Part shown: in pieces, positions 8,521 to 17,425 of the stretch
Position numbering within the stretch: the stretch's first letter is position 1
How the letters are laid out: every line of letters begins with the position of its first letter
Assembly (NCBI RefSeq): GCF_001941945.1
Contig: NZ_CP015583.1
Span: 423,001-487,000, forward strand
Source of the DNA: Roseomonas gilardii
Lineage (GTDB): Bacteria; Pseudomonadota; Alphaproteobacteria; Acetobacterales; Acetobacteraceae
Reading direction: 5' to 3'
Length of the DNA: 64,000 nt
Position numbers and translations under genes: made by a program
Notes under the pieces: generated by a model
Told to the model about the DNA's origin: nothing
The model's input: only the letters and a program-made list of their open reading frames with translations
Database searches by the model: none

Positions 8521-8970
8521 TCAGCCGCCCGCCGCCAGCTCCAGCCGCAGCACCAGCGCATCCGACCCGTCGGCATAGTACCGCTTGCGCCGCCCGACCT
8601 CGGTGCAGCCCGCCGCGGCATAGAGCGCCCGCGCCGCCGCGTTCCACTCCGACACCTCCAGGAACAGCGCCTCCGCCCCCCGTGCCGCCGCCGCGACGGC
8701 CGCCGCGCCCAGCAGCGCCGCGCCCACGCCCTCGCGCCGCCGTTCCGGCCGCACCGCCAGGGTCAGGACCTCGGCTTCCCCCGCCATGGCCCGCGCCAGG
8801 ATGAAGCCGGCCTCGCCCCCTTCATCTTCGGCCAGGATGCCGAAGGCATCGCGCATTTCCAGCATGCTGCGGATCGCCACCTCGCCCCAACGTTCGGAAG
8901 GCGGGAAGGCCGAGGCATGCAGCGCCGCCAGCCGCGCCGACTCCTCCACCCCCACGTCGCGCAGCCGCAT
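8521..8970 (-). CDS. rimI: Ribosomal protein-alanine N-acetyltransferase-like GNAT enzyme
   Basis: A 149-residue GNAT acetyltransferase. The acetyl-CoA loop is LAVRPERRREGVGAALL near residue 72-88, followed by FLEVSEWNAAARALYAAAGCTEVGRRKRYY, the classic RimI C-terminal half. RimI acetylates the N-terminal alanine of ribosomal protein bS18. Its ATG shares one base with the tsaB stop (TGATG), so both are co-translated; this tsaB-rimI pair is common in alphaproteobacteria. Exact substrate is inferred from the neighbour. Confidence 0.85.
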   Translation of the reverse strand: MRLRDVGVEESARLAALHASAFPPSERWGEVAIRSMLEMRDAFGILAEDEGGEAGFILARAMAGEAEVLTLAVRPERRREGVGAALLGAAAVAAAARGAEALFLEVSEWNAAARALYAAAGCTEVGRRKRYYADGSDALVLRLELAAGG

Positions 8971-9599
8971 CAGCCACGCACCGCCGGCGGCTCCAGATAG
9001 AGCGGCTCCGCCTCGCGCGGCGGCATCTCGCCCCGCAGCCACAGAGCGGCCGCCGCCGCTACGCCTTCCGGCTCTGGCAGGCGCAGCGCCGCCGGCAGGG
9101 CATCCGCCCCCATCGCCCGCAGGGCTTCCGCCGCCGCCTCCGCCGCATCGCCCGCCAGCAGCACCGGTCCGGCAGGCCGCGGCAGTTCCCCGGCGGCGAA
9201 GACCGCCGGTGCGGCATCCGGCCGCTCCAGCGCGATCCGCCCGCGCTTGGTGTCCACCGCCACCCAGAGCGCCCGCCCGTCCCGCTCGCTCTCCGGCAGG
9301 CTGGCGGCGAAAGCCTCGCCGAGCGTCACCCCCAGGCAGGGCACCCCCCAGCCGAGCGCAAAGCCCCGCGCCAGGGCGATCGCCGCCCGCAGCCCGGTGA
9401 AGCCGCCCGGCCCCACCGTCACCGCCACGGCGTCGCAGGCCCCGCCGCCCGCCTCCGCCAGAACCTCCTGCGCCAGGGCGGGCAGCACCGAAGCATGGCC
9501 GCGCGGCCCGTCCTGCACCCGCCGGGCCAGCACGCGCCCATCCTCGCAGACCAGGGCGGAACAGCGCGCCAGCGCGCCATCGAGGGCCAGGATCCTCAT
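8970..9599 (-). CDS. tsaB: tRNA threonylcarbamoyladenosine biosynthesis protein TsaB
   Basis: A 209-residue ASKHA-fold protein that partners TsaD and TsaE in making t6A37 in ANN-decoding tRNAs. Seen: MRILALDGALARCSALV (phosphate-1-like strand), PALAQEVLAEAG, and the hallmark VGPGGFTGLRAAIALARGFALG near residues 65-85, where most homologues have GPGSFTGLR. The C-terminus lacks the metal site of TsaD, as expected. First gene of the tsaB-rimI pair. Confidence 0.9.
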   Translation of the reverse strand: MRILALDGALARCSALVCEDGRVLARRVQDGPRGHASVLPALAQEVLAEAGGGACDAVAVTVGPGGFTGLRAAIALARGFALGWGVPCLGVTLGEAFAASLPESERDGRALWVAVDTKRGRIALERPDAAPAVFAAGELPRPAGPVLLAGDAAEAAAEALRAMGADALPAALRLPEPEGVAAAAALWLRGEMPPREAEPLYLEPPAVRG

Positions 9600-9734
9600 C
9601 GGCCAGCACCGGAGGAACGGAAGGGACGGGGCTCTGTCATGACGCCGCCTTATAGGCGCTTCCCCTGCCGTGACCGCAACGCTCCGCTGCGCGGGGACAG
9701 GCGTGGCGGGCCCTCAAGGAACCCGCCCACTGCT

Positions 9735-10535
9735 TCAGAGATCCAGCTCCACCAGCACCGGCACATGGTCCGAGCACTGCGCCCAGCTCCGCGCCGGCTT
9801 CAGCACGGTGTGCGAGCGCAGCTTCCCCGCCAGGTCCTGGCTGACCCAGACATGGTCCAGCCGCCGCCCGCGATTCGCGGCCTCCCAGTCGCGCGCGCGA
9901 TAGGACCACCACGTGTAGAGCTTCTCCTCCGGCGGCACGAAATGCCGCAGCGCATCGTGCCACTCGCCCGCCCGCTGCCAGCCGGCCATCGCCTCGACCT
10001 CGACCGGCGTGTGCGAGACGACGCCCAGCATCTGCCGGTGCGACCAGACATCGTGCTCCAGCGGCGCGATGTTCAGGTCGCCCACCAGCACCGCCCGCTT
10101 CGCCGCGCCGCGCCCGGCGGTCCAGTCGGTGATCTCCCGGATGAAATCCAGCTTGTGCGCGAATTTCGGGTTGGCCTCCCGGTCCGGCAGGTCGCCGCCG
10201 GCGGGCACGTAGAAATTGTGGAGCTCGACCGCGCCGCCCTCGGCCTCCACATCCACGCCGAGATGCCGGCAGTCGTCGCGCGAGCACCAGTTCGGCTCGC
10301 CCTCCCGCAGCCGCAGGGGGCGGCGCGACAGCACCGCCACGCCGTTGTAGCCCTTCATGCCGCGGATCAGCCGGTGGCCGAAGCCCAGCGCCTCCACCGC
10401 CTCATGCGGGAAATGCTCGTCGGGCGACTTCGTCTCCTGCAGGCAGAGCACGTCCGGCTCCAGCGCATCGACGAGGTGACTCAGCAGCGGCGCCCGCAGG
10501 CGCACGCTGTTGATGTTCCAGGTGACGATCCTCAA
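9735..10535 (-). CDS. xthA: Exodeoxyribonuclease III (AP endonuclease)
   Basis: A 266-residue Exo III/APE1-type enzyme that cleaves DNA 5' of abasic sites and trims blocked 3' ends in base excision repair. Motifs in order: MRIVTWNINSVRLR, LCLQETK (metal Glu), VLVGDLNIAP (catalytic Asp/Asn), RRLDHVWVSQDL and CSDHVPVLVEL (catalytic Asp-His). Length is usual. The FAH-family gene upstream ends 21 bases before this start, so the two may be co-transcribed, with no evident functional link. Confidence 0.92.
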   Translation of the reverse strand: MRIVTWNINSVRLRAPLLSHLVDALEPDVLCLQETKSPDEHFPHEAVEALGFGHRLIRGMKGYNGVAVLSRRPLRLREGEPNWCSRDDCRHLGVDVEAEGGAVELHNFYVPAGGDLPDREANPKFAHKLDFIREITDWTAGRGAAKRAVLVGDLNIAPLEHDVWSHRQMLGVVSHTPVEVEAMAGWQRAGEWHDALRHFVPPEEKLYTWWSYRARDWEAANRGRRLDHVWVSQDLAGKLRSHTVLKPARSWAQCSDHVPVLVELDL

Positions 10536-10556
10536 GGCAGAATCAGTGCTCTCTGC

Positions 10557-11240
10557 TCAGACGATGACCGCGCGCACCGTGCCGACGCCCTCGATCGAGC
10601 CCTCCAGCACATCGCCCTTCGCCACCGCCGCCACGCCCTCGGGCGTGCCCGTCATGATCAGGTCGCCGGGGGCGAGCTCCACCAGCCGCGACAGGTTGGC
10701 GATGACCTCCGGCACCGACCAGATCATCTGGCCGAGATCGGAGACCTGCCGCGTCTGCCCGTTCACCTTCAGCTCGATGCGCCCGCGCCCGGGGTCGATC
10801 CCCTGCGCCGGCACCAGCTCGCCCATCGGCGCGGAGTGGTCGAAGCCCTTGCCCATGTCCCAGGGCCGGCCGGTTTTCTTGGCGGCGTTCTGCAGGTCGC
10901 GCCGGGTCATATCCAGCCCCGCGCAATAGCCCCAGACATGCGTCAGCGCATCGCTCTCGGCGATGTCGCGGCCGCCCGTGCCGATCGCCACCACCAGCTC
11001 CATCTCGTGGTGCAGGTCCCTGGTCGCGGGCGGGTAGGGCATGTCCGCGCCGCCCACTAGCACTGCATCGGCGGGCTTGGTGAAGTAGAAGGGCGGCTCG
11101 CGATCGGGGTCGGACCCCATCTCCCTTGCGTGTTCCGCATAGTTCCGGCCGACGCAGAAGATCCGGCGCACCGGGAAGGACCCGCCGCCACGGACCGGAA
11201 GGCTGGCCTGGGCAGGTGGGGCAATGACGAAATCGGACAT
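10557..11240 (-). CDS. Fumarylacetoacetate hydrolase (FAH) family protein
   Basis: A 227-residue enzyme of the short FAH family (fumarylpyruvate hydrolase, 2-hydroxyhepta-2,4-diene-1,7-dioate isomerase, oxaloacetate decarboxylase). The metal site is visible as HHEMELVVAIG (ExE) and GYCAGLDMTRRDLQ (Asp), with the active-site loop GRNYAEHAREMG near the N-terminus and KGFDHSAPMG. I start at ATG 11240 (MSDFVIAPP) because sequence further upstream is not protein-like. It probably acts on a ring-cleavage product; the substrate cannot be read from the sequence. Confidence 0.85.
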   Translation of the reverse strand: MSDFVIAPPAQASLPVRGGGSFPVRRIFCVGRNYAEHAREMGSDPDREPPFYFTKPADAVLVGGADMPYPPATRDLHHEMELVVAIGTGGRDIAESDALTHVWGYCAGLDMTRRDLQNAAKKTGRPWDMGKGFDHSAPMGELVPAQGIDPGRGRIELKVNGQTRQVSDLGQMIWSVPEVIANLSRLVELAPGDLIMTGTPEGVAAVAKGDVLEGSIEGVGTVRAVIV

Positions 11241-11767
11241 CGGCGAGCGGGCTCCTGCGAGAGCGGAGGATCGGGAAGGCGCCAGCTTAGAGCAGATCGT
11301 CGGAGGGCGGCATCGCCCGGACGCATGAATCTGATCTCCCGCACACGAACCAGAGGGGCGCCCGCGAGGAGTGCATGGGAAGCAGCAGCGCTCCGGAGTT
11401 GCTCCCCGGCCTGACGGAAGCCGTCGTCCGGACATGCTGAAGCATCCCGCCTTTGCAGGATGGCCTGTACCACGAGGGGAGAGAGTGGCGCCCGGCCAAG
11501 GGGGGGAGGCCGGGCGCCGTTACTCTGACAACTTCCGATCGGAGTCTTGGTCGGGCGAGCCGGTAGGGGGAACCAGCTGCCGCTGGCGCGAGTAGGTGCC
11601 AGCAGCCACACTCTAGCGCCTTTCAGGGCATGAATGCAAAAGGAGTTTCTGACTCACGCGTCCCCCGCAGGGCTCGCGTTCCGTCACGCGCCGCATCATC
11701 CCCTCCGGTAACGCCCGCCGGGTGACCTTGCGAGCTTCCCCTGGACTTCCGGGGGAGCACAAGGCTG
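11241..11767. other. Intergenic stretch of 527 bases without a convincing gene
   Basis: Flanked by minus-strand genes. It holds a candidate structured minus-strand RNA (11487-11605) with a promoter-like pair just upstream. Short frames exist on both strands but none has protein-like composition or a ribosome site. Confidence 0.5.
11487..11605 (-). ncRNA. Candidate structured RNA or long 5' leader
   Basis: On the minus strand a promoter-like pair TTGCAT (11634-11639) and CTAGAG (11611-11616), 17 bases apart, precedes a region with two structures: a bulged stem-loop at about 11577-11607 (GCTGC/GCAGC and TGGC/GCCA) and a perfect 11-bp hairpin GGCGCCCGGCC with its complement (11487-11518, 10-base loop). 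No T-run follows the hairpin. It could be an independent small RNA or the leader of the FAH gene 247 bases downstream. Confidence 0.3.
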
Positions 11768-12565
11768 TCACTCCGCCGCCAGCAACTGCCCCCGCGACTC
11801 ACGCTGCCGCCGATAGGCCACGGCCGCCGCGCCGAAGGACTCGAAGAGCCGCCGACTCAGCGCGTCCTCCCGCCAGTCATATTCCGGATGCCATTGCACG
11901 CCATAGGCAAAACCCGAAGCCTCGCGCACCCGTGCCGCCTCCACCGTGCCGTCCGGCGCCCATCCCTCCGCCACCAGCCCGGGGGCCAGCCGCGCAACGC
12001 CCTGGTTGTGCAGCGAATTCACCGGAATGGCGGCGAGCGGCGGCGCCAGCCCTTCCCAGATCCGCGCCAGCTCCGAACCGGGTGCCACCCGCACCGCATG
12101 CGCCTTGCCCGTCCGCACGCCGGGCAGCGCCTGGTCCGCCGGAGTGGAGTGATCCATGCGCCCCGGCAGGTCCTGGATGCGCTGGTCCAGCGTACCGCCC
12201 ATGGCGACGTTCAGTTCCTGGAAGCCGCGGCAGATCGCCAGCAGCGGCACGCCCCGCGCCAGCGCCCCGCGGATCAGCGGCAGGGTCGTGGAGTCGCGAT
12301 GGAGGTCCTCCGGCGTCCCCTCGCAATGCGCCGGCCCGCCGTAAAGGTCCGGGCAGACGTTGGAGCGCGATCCGGTCAGCAGGATTCCGTCCAGATGCGG
12401 CAGGATCTCCAGCCCCGCCGACTCGCCCGAGGCAGGGATCAGCACGGGCGCCCCGCCCACCGGCCCCAGCACGACCTCCGGATAATGCGCGGAAGCAGCG
12501 TGGTTGGGCATGGCGAAGACACCGAAAGCCTTCACGCAGCAGGAGATGCCGATCAGCGGACGCAT
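11768..12565 (-). CDS. Gamma-glutamyl-gamma-aminobutyrate hydrolase-like protein (peptidase C26)
   Basis: A 265-residue class I glutamine amidotransferase-like hydrolase of the PuuD group. Catalytic Cys is in LLAICRGFQELNVAMGGTL (near residue 111-130) and the His/Glu pair is in FAYGVQWHPEYDW near residue 220. The conserved opening RPLIGISC and the LLTGSRSNVCPDLY loop fit the family. PuuD cleaves gamma-glutamyl-GABA in putrescine catabolism, but no puuA/B/C gene is nearby, so the substrate could be another gamma-glutamyl amide. Confidence 0.85.
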   Translation of the reverse strand: MRPLIGISCCVKAFGVFAMPNHAASAHYPEVVLGPVGGAPVLIPASGESAGLEILPHLDGILLTGSRSNVCPDLYGGPAHCEGTPEDLHRDSTTLPLIRGALARGVPLLAICRGFQELNVAMGGTLDQRIQDLPGRMDHSTPADQALPGVRTGKAHAVRVAPGSELARIWEGLAPPLAAIPVNSLHNQGVARLAPGLVAEGWAPDGTVEAARVREASGFAYGVQWHPEYDWREDALSRRLFESFGAAAVAYRRQRESRGQLLAAE

Positions 12566-12701
12566 GGGGTCTCCTCGACAGGATCCGCCCGGCCGCCCGG
12601 GCGGTGATGATCAGGCCGCCAGCCCTGGCGGCGCAGGGCGACATCCCGTGATCCTGCCACCGGATGGGCCGGGGAGAACCAAGCAAACGTCATGCCTGCC
12701 A

Positions 12702-13358
12702 TCATCGCCGCCGCATCTGCTCCTTCTCCATGAACTGCGGGTCGTTGAATTCGAAGATCGACGGATCGAAGCGGCCGCCGGTCTCGATCTGCGACAGCGT
12801 CACGCGGGTCTCGTGCCGCTGCGCGTCCACCACCACCCATTGCCGCAGCTCCATCGGCTGCTCGGCCAGCACCAGCGTCAGCGTCCCCTCGGCCGGGCTG
12901 CGGCTGGAATAGAGCGTGACCCGCAGGAAGCCGCCGGAGCGTTCCACCCGCGTCACCGTCACATCCCCCGACAGCCTCAGGTCGGCACGCAGCAGGAAGG
13001 CGAGCGGCGTGGCCGAGGTCGGCACCACGGTCGGCTGCCCCAGCTCCCGGTCGAACTGCATGAACTGGCCGTGGCTCGCCACCAGCAACAGCGGTTCGGG
13101 CGGGTCGTAGTCGAAGCGCATCCGTCCCGGCCGCCAGATCCAGGCCGTGCCCTCCGCGCTCGCCCCGTTCCACGCCACCTGCAGGAAACGCGCCTTCAGC
13201 GTGGTCATGGCGTTGAAATAGGCCTCGACCCGGCGGAGATCCGCCTGGTCGCGCGCGGACAGCGCCGCCGCCTGGGCCAGCGCGGGCCGGATCAGGCCCG
13301 GCACCAGCGGCGCGGCAAGGAGGAGAGGGGCGGAGAGCAGCAGGCGACGTCGCGACAT
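12702..13358 (-). CDS. Outer-membrane lipoprotein carrier protein LolA-like
   Basis: A 218-residue periplasmic protein. The N-terminus MSRRRLLLSAPLLLAAPLVPGLIRPALA is a twin-arginine-like or Sec signal, followed by a LolA fold: RVEAYFNAMTTLKARFLQVAWNG, the RPGRMRFDYDPPEPLLLVASHG motif, and TPLAFLL. LolA carries lipoproteins from LolCDE to the outer membrane; alphaproteobacterial homologues are often called LolA family only, since LolB is absent. Start chosen at ATG 13358 for the signal; ATG 13367 is possible. It lies 138 bases downstream of the SMP-30 gene on the same strand. Confidence 0.8.
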   Translation of the reverse strand: MSRRRLLLSAPLLLAAPLVPGLIRPALAQAAALSARDQADLRRVEAYFNAMTTLKARFLQVAWNGASAEGTAWIWRPGRMRFDYDPPEPLLLVASHGQFMQFDRELGQPTVVPTSATPLAFLLRADLRLSGDVTVTRVERSGGFLRVTLYSSRSPAEGTLTLVLAEQPMELRQWVVVDAQRHETRVTLSQIETGGRFDPSIFEFNDPQFMEKEQMRRR

Positions 13359-13496
13359 CCCCCGCATGTGGCGGAAGAAGCGCGGCGGAAAAAGGGCCCC
13401 ACCGTGACGGCGATGCGTCACATGCGGCGGACGCAGGGCTGGACGCGCCGGCTGGGCGCATCGACTGGGCGTGCCGCGCCGTCCCGGGAAAGAGGC

Positions 13497-14366
13497 TCAG
13501 TCCGCGAAGAGCCCCACCGGTGTCCCCGCCACGCCGAGTCCCTGGATCTCCAGCAAGCTCCCCTCGACCGGCCCGTCCCCGTCCTTGCGCAGGCTGGTGA
13601 CGTAGAGCGTCCGCAGGTCGGGGCCGCCGAAGCAGGGCATGGTCGGCCATTTCACCGGCAGGCGGATGCTGCGATCCAGCGTCCCGTCCGGCAGCCAGCG
13701 GTTCAGCACCCCGGCCGAGACGCCCGCGGACCAGTAGCCGCCCTCGGCATCCACCGCCGCGCCATCCGGCCGCCCGGTCTCGTTGGCCACATGCGCGACC
13801 TCCCGCGCCGGGCCGACCCGGCCCGTCTCCGGGTCGTAGTCGCTGATCCAGATCCGCGCCTGCCGGCTGTCGGAATGCCAGAGGCTCCGCCCGTCCGGGC
13901 TCCAGGCCAGTCCGTTGGACACGAACAGGCCCTCGCGCAACCTCTGGTGGCTGCGGTCGGCCGCGACCGAATGCAGCGCCGCCCCCGCCACCTTGTCCGG
14001 CGTGTCGTCCATCGAGCCCACCAGGAAGCGCCCCTCCGGGCTGGTCTTGCCGTCGTTCAGCCGGTTGCGGGGGTGGTTGGGCTCGACATCGGCCAGAAGC
14101 TCCAGCCCGCCGCTTTCCGGGTTGAAGACATGCACCCCGTCGCGCAGCGAGACGAGCACCCGCCCCGAGCGGCACAGCCCCATGGAGCCCACGTCGGAGG
14201 GCATGCTCCAGCTCTCGATCTTCTGCCGGCGTGGATCGGTGCGATGGATGGCCGGGCTCTGGATGTCCACCCACCAGAGATGTCCCGTCCGCGCATCCCA
14301 GACGGGGCTTTCCCCCGTGGTGGTGGCTGGCGGCACATCCAGGATGCGGATCGTCGGTTCGGTCAT
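13497..14366 (-). CDS. SMP-30/gluconolactonase/LRE family lactonase
   Basis: A 289-residue six-bladed beta-propeller hydrolase of sugar lactones. Metal and active-site residues of the family are visible: Glu in TTTGESPVWD, Asn in NRLNDGKTSPEG, Asn in VSNGLAWSPDG and Asp in GRPDGAAVDAEGGYW. Start at ATG 14366 (MTEPTIRILD) has a purine-rich GAGGGGGGAAGAGG upstream. The sugar substrate is not evident; no sugar dehydrogenase is adjacent. Confidence 0.85.
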   Translation of the reverse strand: MTEPTIRILDVPPATTTGESPVWDARTGHLWWVDIQSPAIHRTDPRRQKIESWSMPSDVGSMGLCRSGRVLVSLRDGVHVFNPESGGLELLADVEPNHPRNRLNDGKTSPEGRFLVGSMDDTPDKVAGAALHSVAADRSHQRLREGLFVSNGLAWSPDGRSLWHSDSRQARIWISDYDPETGRVGPAREVAHVANETGRPDGAAVDAEGGYWSAGVSAGVLNRWLPDGTLDRSIRLPVKWPTMPCFGGPDLRTLYVTSLRKDGDGPVEGSLLEIQGLGVAGTPVGLFAD

Positions 14367-14660
14367 GGCGGTGGCCTCTTCCCCCCTCGCGCCGGGTCGA
14401 TATCGCGCGATGTTAACGTGCGAGCTTCCGGAATCCTGCCAGGATGCGCCGGCGACGCGCCGATGCAAGGCGCCGCATCCGGAGTTTCCGGCTGCTCCGC
14501 TTCGTGGGGCCGGGATGCCAATGGTCCGGGAGGCCGTATTGGTTTCGGGGGAAACACGATCGGCATGGGGACAAAAGTTGCATTCACGATTTTGTGAGAG
14601 GTGGCGCGTGTTCCGGCTCCGGCCGGGGCGGCGTATGCCGAGCCTTCAAGGGGGATGAAG
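14367..14660. other. Divergent control region, SMP-30 gene / porin gene
   Basis: About 294 bases without a gene. It contains a small dyad TTCAC-GATTTT-GTGA at 14583-14597 (CRP/FNR-like spacing in inverted orientation) and a TTGCAT at 14578-14583. No convincing -10 follows, so no promoter is claimed. Confidence 0.3.
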
Positions 14661-16496
14661 ATGCACGAAGACGTGAGACCCGCGCCCGGCCGGCGCACGG
14701 ATAGTGAGCATGCTAATCATAGCCGAGGCATTGCTTCCGCTTCATCCGGATCATGCCGGAGCGGACCGGATGCACAGCCGGTCACGACAGGTCCGCGAGC
14801 CGGATCGCCGGCCCGGAACGGCCTCCGCGTCCTTCTGCTGGCCGGATGCGCCGCTTCCCTGCTGGCCGCCGTTCCCGCCCGCGCCCAGTCGGTCGAGGAT
14901 CTGAAGGCGCAGCTCAACCTCCTGCAGCGCCGCATCGAGCAGCTCGAACAGGAACAGCGCCGGGCCGCCCGCCGCGACGCCGAGCAGCGCCAGACCGCCC
15001 GCCGCAGCCAGGCCCAGCCGCCGGTCGCCGCCGCCGCGCCCGGCACCGCCCCGTCGCAGCAGGCCCAGGGCCTGAGCCGGCCCCCGACCGCCACCGGCCC
15101 CGTCCAGTCGCAGCAGGCCCAGGGGCTGGCGCAGACCACGAACCAGGCCCCGCCGCAGGTGGCCTCCGCCCTGCCAGTCCAGGCCGAGCAGAACAACGAC
15201 CCGCTGGCGCAGTGGCGCGGCTCCTTCCCAGGCTCCTTCCGGGTGCCGGGCACCGACACCTCGGTCCGCCTCTACGGCTTCGCCAAGCTGAACATGTCCG
15301 GCGACTTCGGGCCGCGGAACCGCTCCGACACCACGACGGGCTCCTCCATCCCGCTGTCCCATGGTGCCAACGGAGCCCGGTCGGAAGGCGACTTCCAGGC
15401 CAGCGGCCGCCGCTCGCGCATCGGCATCGAGACGCGCACGCCCTTCAGCGAGGCCTTCGGCGAGATCCGCACTCAGATCGAGATGGACTTCGCGGGTCAG
15501 AACACCGACCTGACCACCCAGGCCACCAGCAACGCCTATACGCCTCGCCTGCGTCAGGCCTTCGCCGAGTTCGGCCAGTTCCAGCCCGGCGGCTGGGGCA
15601 CCGTGCTGGTCGGCCAGTCCAACTCGCTCTTCTCCGAAAGCGCGCTGCTGCCGCTGCAATGGCTGAACGACTGGACGGCGCTCGGCGTCGGCAGCATCCG
15701 GCAGGCGCAGCTCCGCTACACCCACCGCTTCGCCAGCGGCTTCAACATCTCCGCGGCCATCGAGAACAGCTACAGCGACGTCACCTCCACCACCGGCACC
15801 AGCTATCCCGACAGCAACGGCGGCGCCGGCTTCGGCATGAGCCATGTGCCCGACTTCACGCTGCAGGCGCTCTACCAGGGCGACTGGGGCTTCGCCGCCC
15901 TGCGCGGCGTGCTGCGCGAGGTCCGGATCAGCAACACCGGTGCCACCGTCGCCTCGCAGCGGTACAGCGACAGCGATGTCGGCTTCGGCATCGGCGCCAC
16001 CGGCGCGGTCAACCTGTTCGACAAGCGCCTGATCCTCGCCACCAGCCTCAACTACGGCAAGGGCCTCGGCCGCTACCTCGACGGCTCCTCTGCCGGCCTC
16101 AGCGCCGTGACGAACTACGGTCTCACCGACGCCCAGGGTGGCGGCACCGAGATCGACATGGTCGAGGTCATGGGCGCACTGGTCGGTGCCCAGTACAAGT
16201 GGACTGACTCGATCCGCTCCAATGTCAGCCTGCACGGCGTGCGCCTGAACTACCCGAGCTATGTCCACAACTTCTCGGGCTGCGTCGGCACCACCGCCAC
16301 CTCCAGCGCGGTCTGCGACGGCATCAACCGCGATATCTGGGCCGCGGTGGTGAACCTGATCTGGAGCCCGGTGAAGCCGATCGACCTGGGCATCGAATAC
16401 ACCCATGTCGAGCGCACGCTGCAGCAGCAGGACATCTACGGCGCGCGTGGTGGCAAGGCCGACCGCATCCAGGCCTCCGCCATCGTGCGCTTCTGA
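14661..16496 (+). CDS. DcaP-type trimeric outer-membrane porin
   Basis: A 611-residue outer-membrane channel. Order: a long polar N-terminal leader, a hydrophobic signal core (GLRVLLLAGCAASLLAAVPARA), a coiled coil that would trimerise (SVEDLKAQLNLLQRRIEQLEQEQ), a Gln/Pro/Ala-rich linker with two copies of SQQAQGL, then a beta-barrel starting at about residue 215 (RLYGFAKLNMSGDFG, alternating amphipathic strands) and ending in the terminal Phe typical of Bam substrates (SAIVRF). DcaP proteins take up dicarboxylates and related small acids. The start is uncertain: AAGGGGG at 14647-14653 favours ATG 14661, though this leaves about 55 residues before the signal core. Confidence 0.8.
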   Translation: MHEDVRPAPGRRTDSEHANHSRGIASASSGSCRSGPDAQPVTTGPRAGSPARNGLRVLLLAGCAASLLAAVPARAQSVEDLKAQLNLLQRRIEQLEQEQRRAARRDAEQRQTARRSQAQPPVAAAAPGTAPSQQAQGLSRPPTATGPVQSQQAQGLAQTTNQAPPQVASALPVQAEQNNDPLAQWRGSFPGSFRVPGTDTSVRLYGFAKLNMSGDFGPRNRSDTTTGSSIPLSHGANGARSEGDFQASGRRSRIGIETRTPFSEAFGEIRTQIEMDFAGQNTDLTTQATSNAYTPRLRQAFAEFGQFQPGGWGTVLVGQSNSLFSESALLPLQWLNDWTALGVGSIRQAQLRYTHRFASGFNISAAIENSYSDVTSTTGTSYPDSNGGAGFGMSHVPDFTLQALYQGDWGFAALRGVLREVRISNTGATVASQRYSDSDVGFGIGATGAVNLFDKRLILATSLNYGKGLGRYLDGSSAGLSAVTNYGLTDAQGGGTEIDMVEVMGALVGAQYKWTDSIRSNVSLHGVRLNYPSYVHNFSGCVGTTATSSAVCDGINRDIWAAVVNLIWSPVKPIDLGIEYTHVERTLQQQDIYGARGGKADRIQASAIVRF

Positions 16497-16500
16497 CGGC

Positions 16501-16518
16501 GGCGGGCGGAAGCCCGCC
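16501..16518. terminator. Bidirectional hairpin after porin gene
   Basis: Seven-bp stem GGCGGGC / GCCCGCC with tetraloop GGAA, four bases after the porin stop and before the convergent TRIC gene stop. Confidence 0.5.
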
Positions 16519-16565
16519 CCATGTATGGCGCCGGCCCGTGGAACACCCTGTTCCGCGGACCGGCG

Positions 16566-17183
16566 TCAGTGCAGGTCCTGCGTGTAGATGAAGCGCGGCA
16601 TGTTCCAGTTGTAGCGCAGCGCCAGCAGCCGCAGCGCGAGGCCGAAGCCCATGGCGGCGAAGAGCACCACGTCATGCGGCAGCGCCATCGCCAGCCCGCC
16701 GATATAAGCCCCGCCGGTCAGCACGGAGACGCTGGCATAGAGCTCGCTGCGGAACAGCAGCGGCACGTCGTTGCAGAGCACGTCGCGCAGCACGCCGCCG
16801 ACACAGCCGGTGATCATGCCGGACATGATCACCACCGGGACGGACAGGCCCATCGCCATCGCGATGTTGCAGCCGATCACCGTGAAAACCACCAGCCCGA
16901 CCGCGTCCAGCAGCAGGAAGAGCCGCCGCAGCGGGTACATGAAGCGCGCCAGCGGAATGGTCGCCATCGCCGCCACGGCGGTGACGGCGAGCAGCGCCGG
17001 ATTTTCCACCCAGGACAGCGGGTGGCGTCCGAGCAGCACGTCGCGGCATGAGCCGCCGCCCAGTGCCGTCACCGACCCCAGCAGGCAGACCCCCACCCAG
17101 TCCATGCGGCGGCGCCCCGCCGCCAGGGCGGCGGTCATGGCTTCCGCGACGATGGCGACGAGGTAGAGGACGTGCAGCAGCAT
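16566..17183 (-). CDS. Trimeric intracellular cation (TRIC) channel family protein (UPF0126, YicG/YadS)
   Basis: A 205-residue membrane protein with seven hydrophobic segments and the internal duplication of the family: GGGSCRDVLLGRHP in the first half and GGVLRDVLCNDVPLLF in the second. Prokaryotic TRIC proteins are potassium-permeable trimers; many are annotated as glycine transporters on weak evidence. Start at ATG 17183 (MLLHVLYLVAIVAEA). Lies downstream of the YeiH-family gene on the same strand with a 242-base gap. Confidence 0.85.
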   Translation of the reverse strand: MLLHVLYLVAIVAEAMTAALAAGRRRMDWVGVCLLGSVTALGGGSCRDVLLGRHPLSWVENPALLAVTAVAAMATIPLARFMYPLRRLFLLLDAVGLVVFTVIGCNIAMAMGLSVPVVIMSGMITGCVGGVLRDVLCNDVPLLFRSELYASVSVLTGGAYIGGLAMALPHDVVLFAAMGFGLALRLLALRYNWNMPRFIYTQDLH

Positions 17184-17250
17184 CTCGGCCTTCCCGGCGG
17201 TGGTTCCAGCCCCCTCATGGCCGATCCCGCCCCACCCCGCCACCTTGGCC

Positions 17251-17280
17251 CTTGCGGGCCTCCTAACGGCGGCCCGCAAG
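17251..17280. terminator. Perfect 10-bp hairpin between YeiH-type and TRIC genes
   Basis: CTTGCGGGCC at 17251-17260 pairs with 17271-17280 around a 10-base loop. It is 146 bases past the YeiH-family stop and 68 bases before the TRIC start, so it may end the first transcript or act in the leader of the second. Confidence 0.35.
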
Positions 17281-17425
17281 AGTGGGAGACGCTGCTCCTG
17301 TCCCCGGAACGCTCCCTCCGGCCCTCCTCTATCCCCCGGGGGTGGAGCCGTGAGGCGCGACCTGGCCTCCGGACCACGCCAGCCCGGGAAAGCCGCCCTC
17401 CGCCTCCGGCCGCATGGCGGGACGC

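Noticed and set aside
11057-11611. A minus-strand frame starting MWLLAPTRASGSW as a leader peptide or N-terminal extension of the FAH protein
   Set aside because: It is in a different frame from the FAH gene, has no ribosome site, and reads through a strong hairpin.
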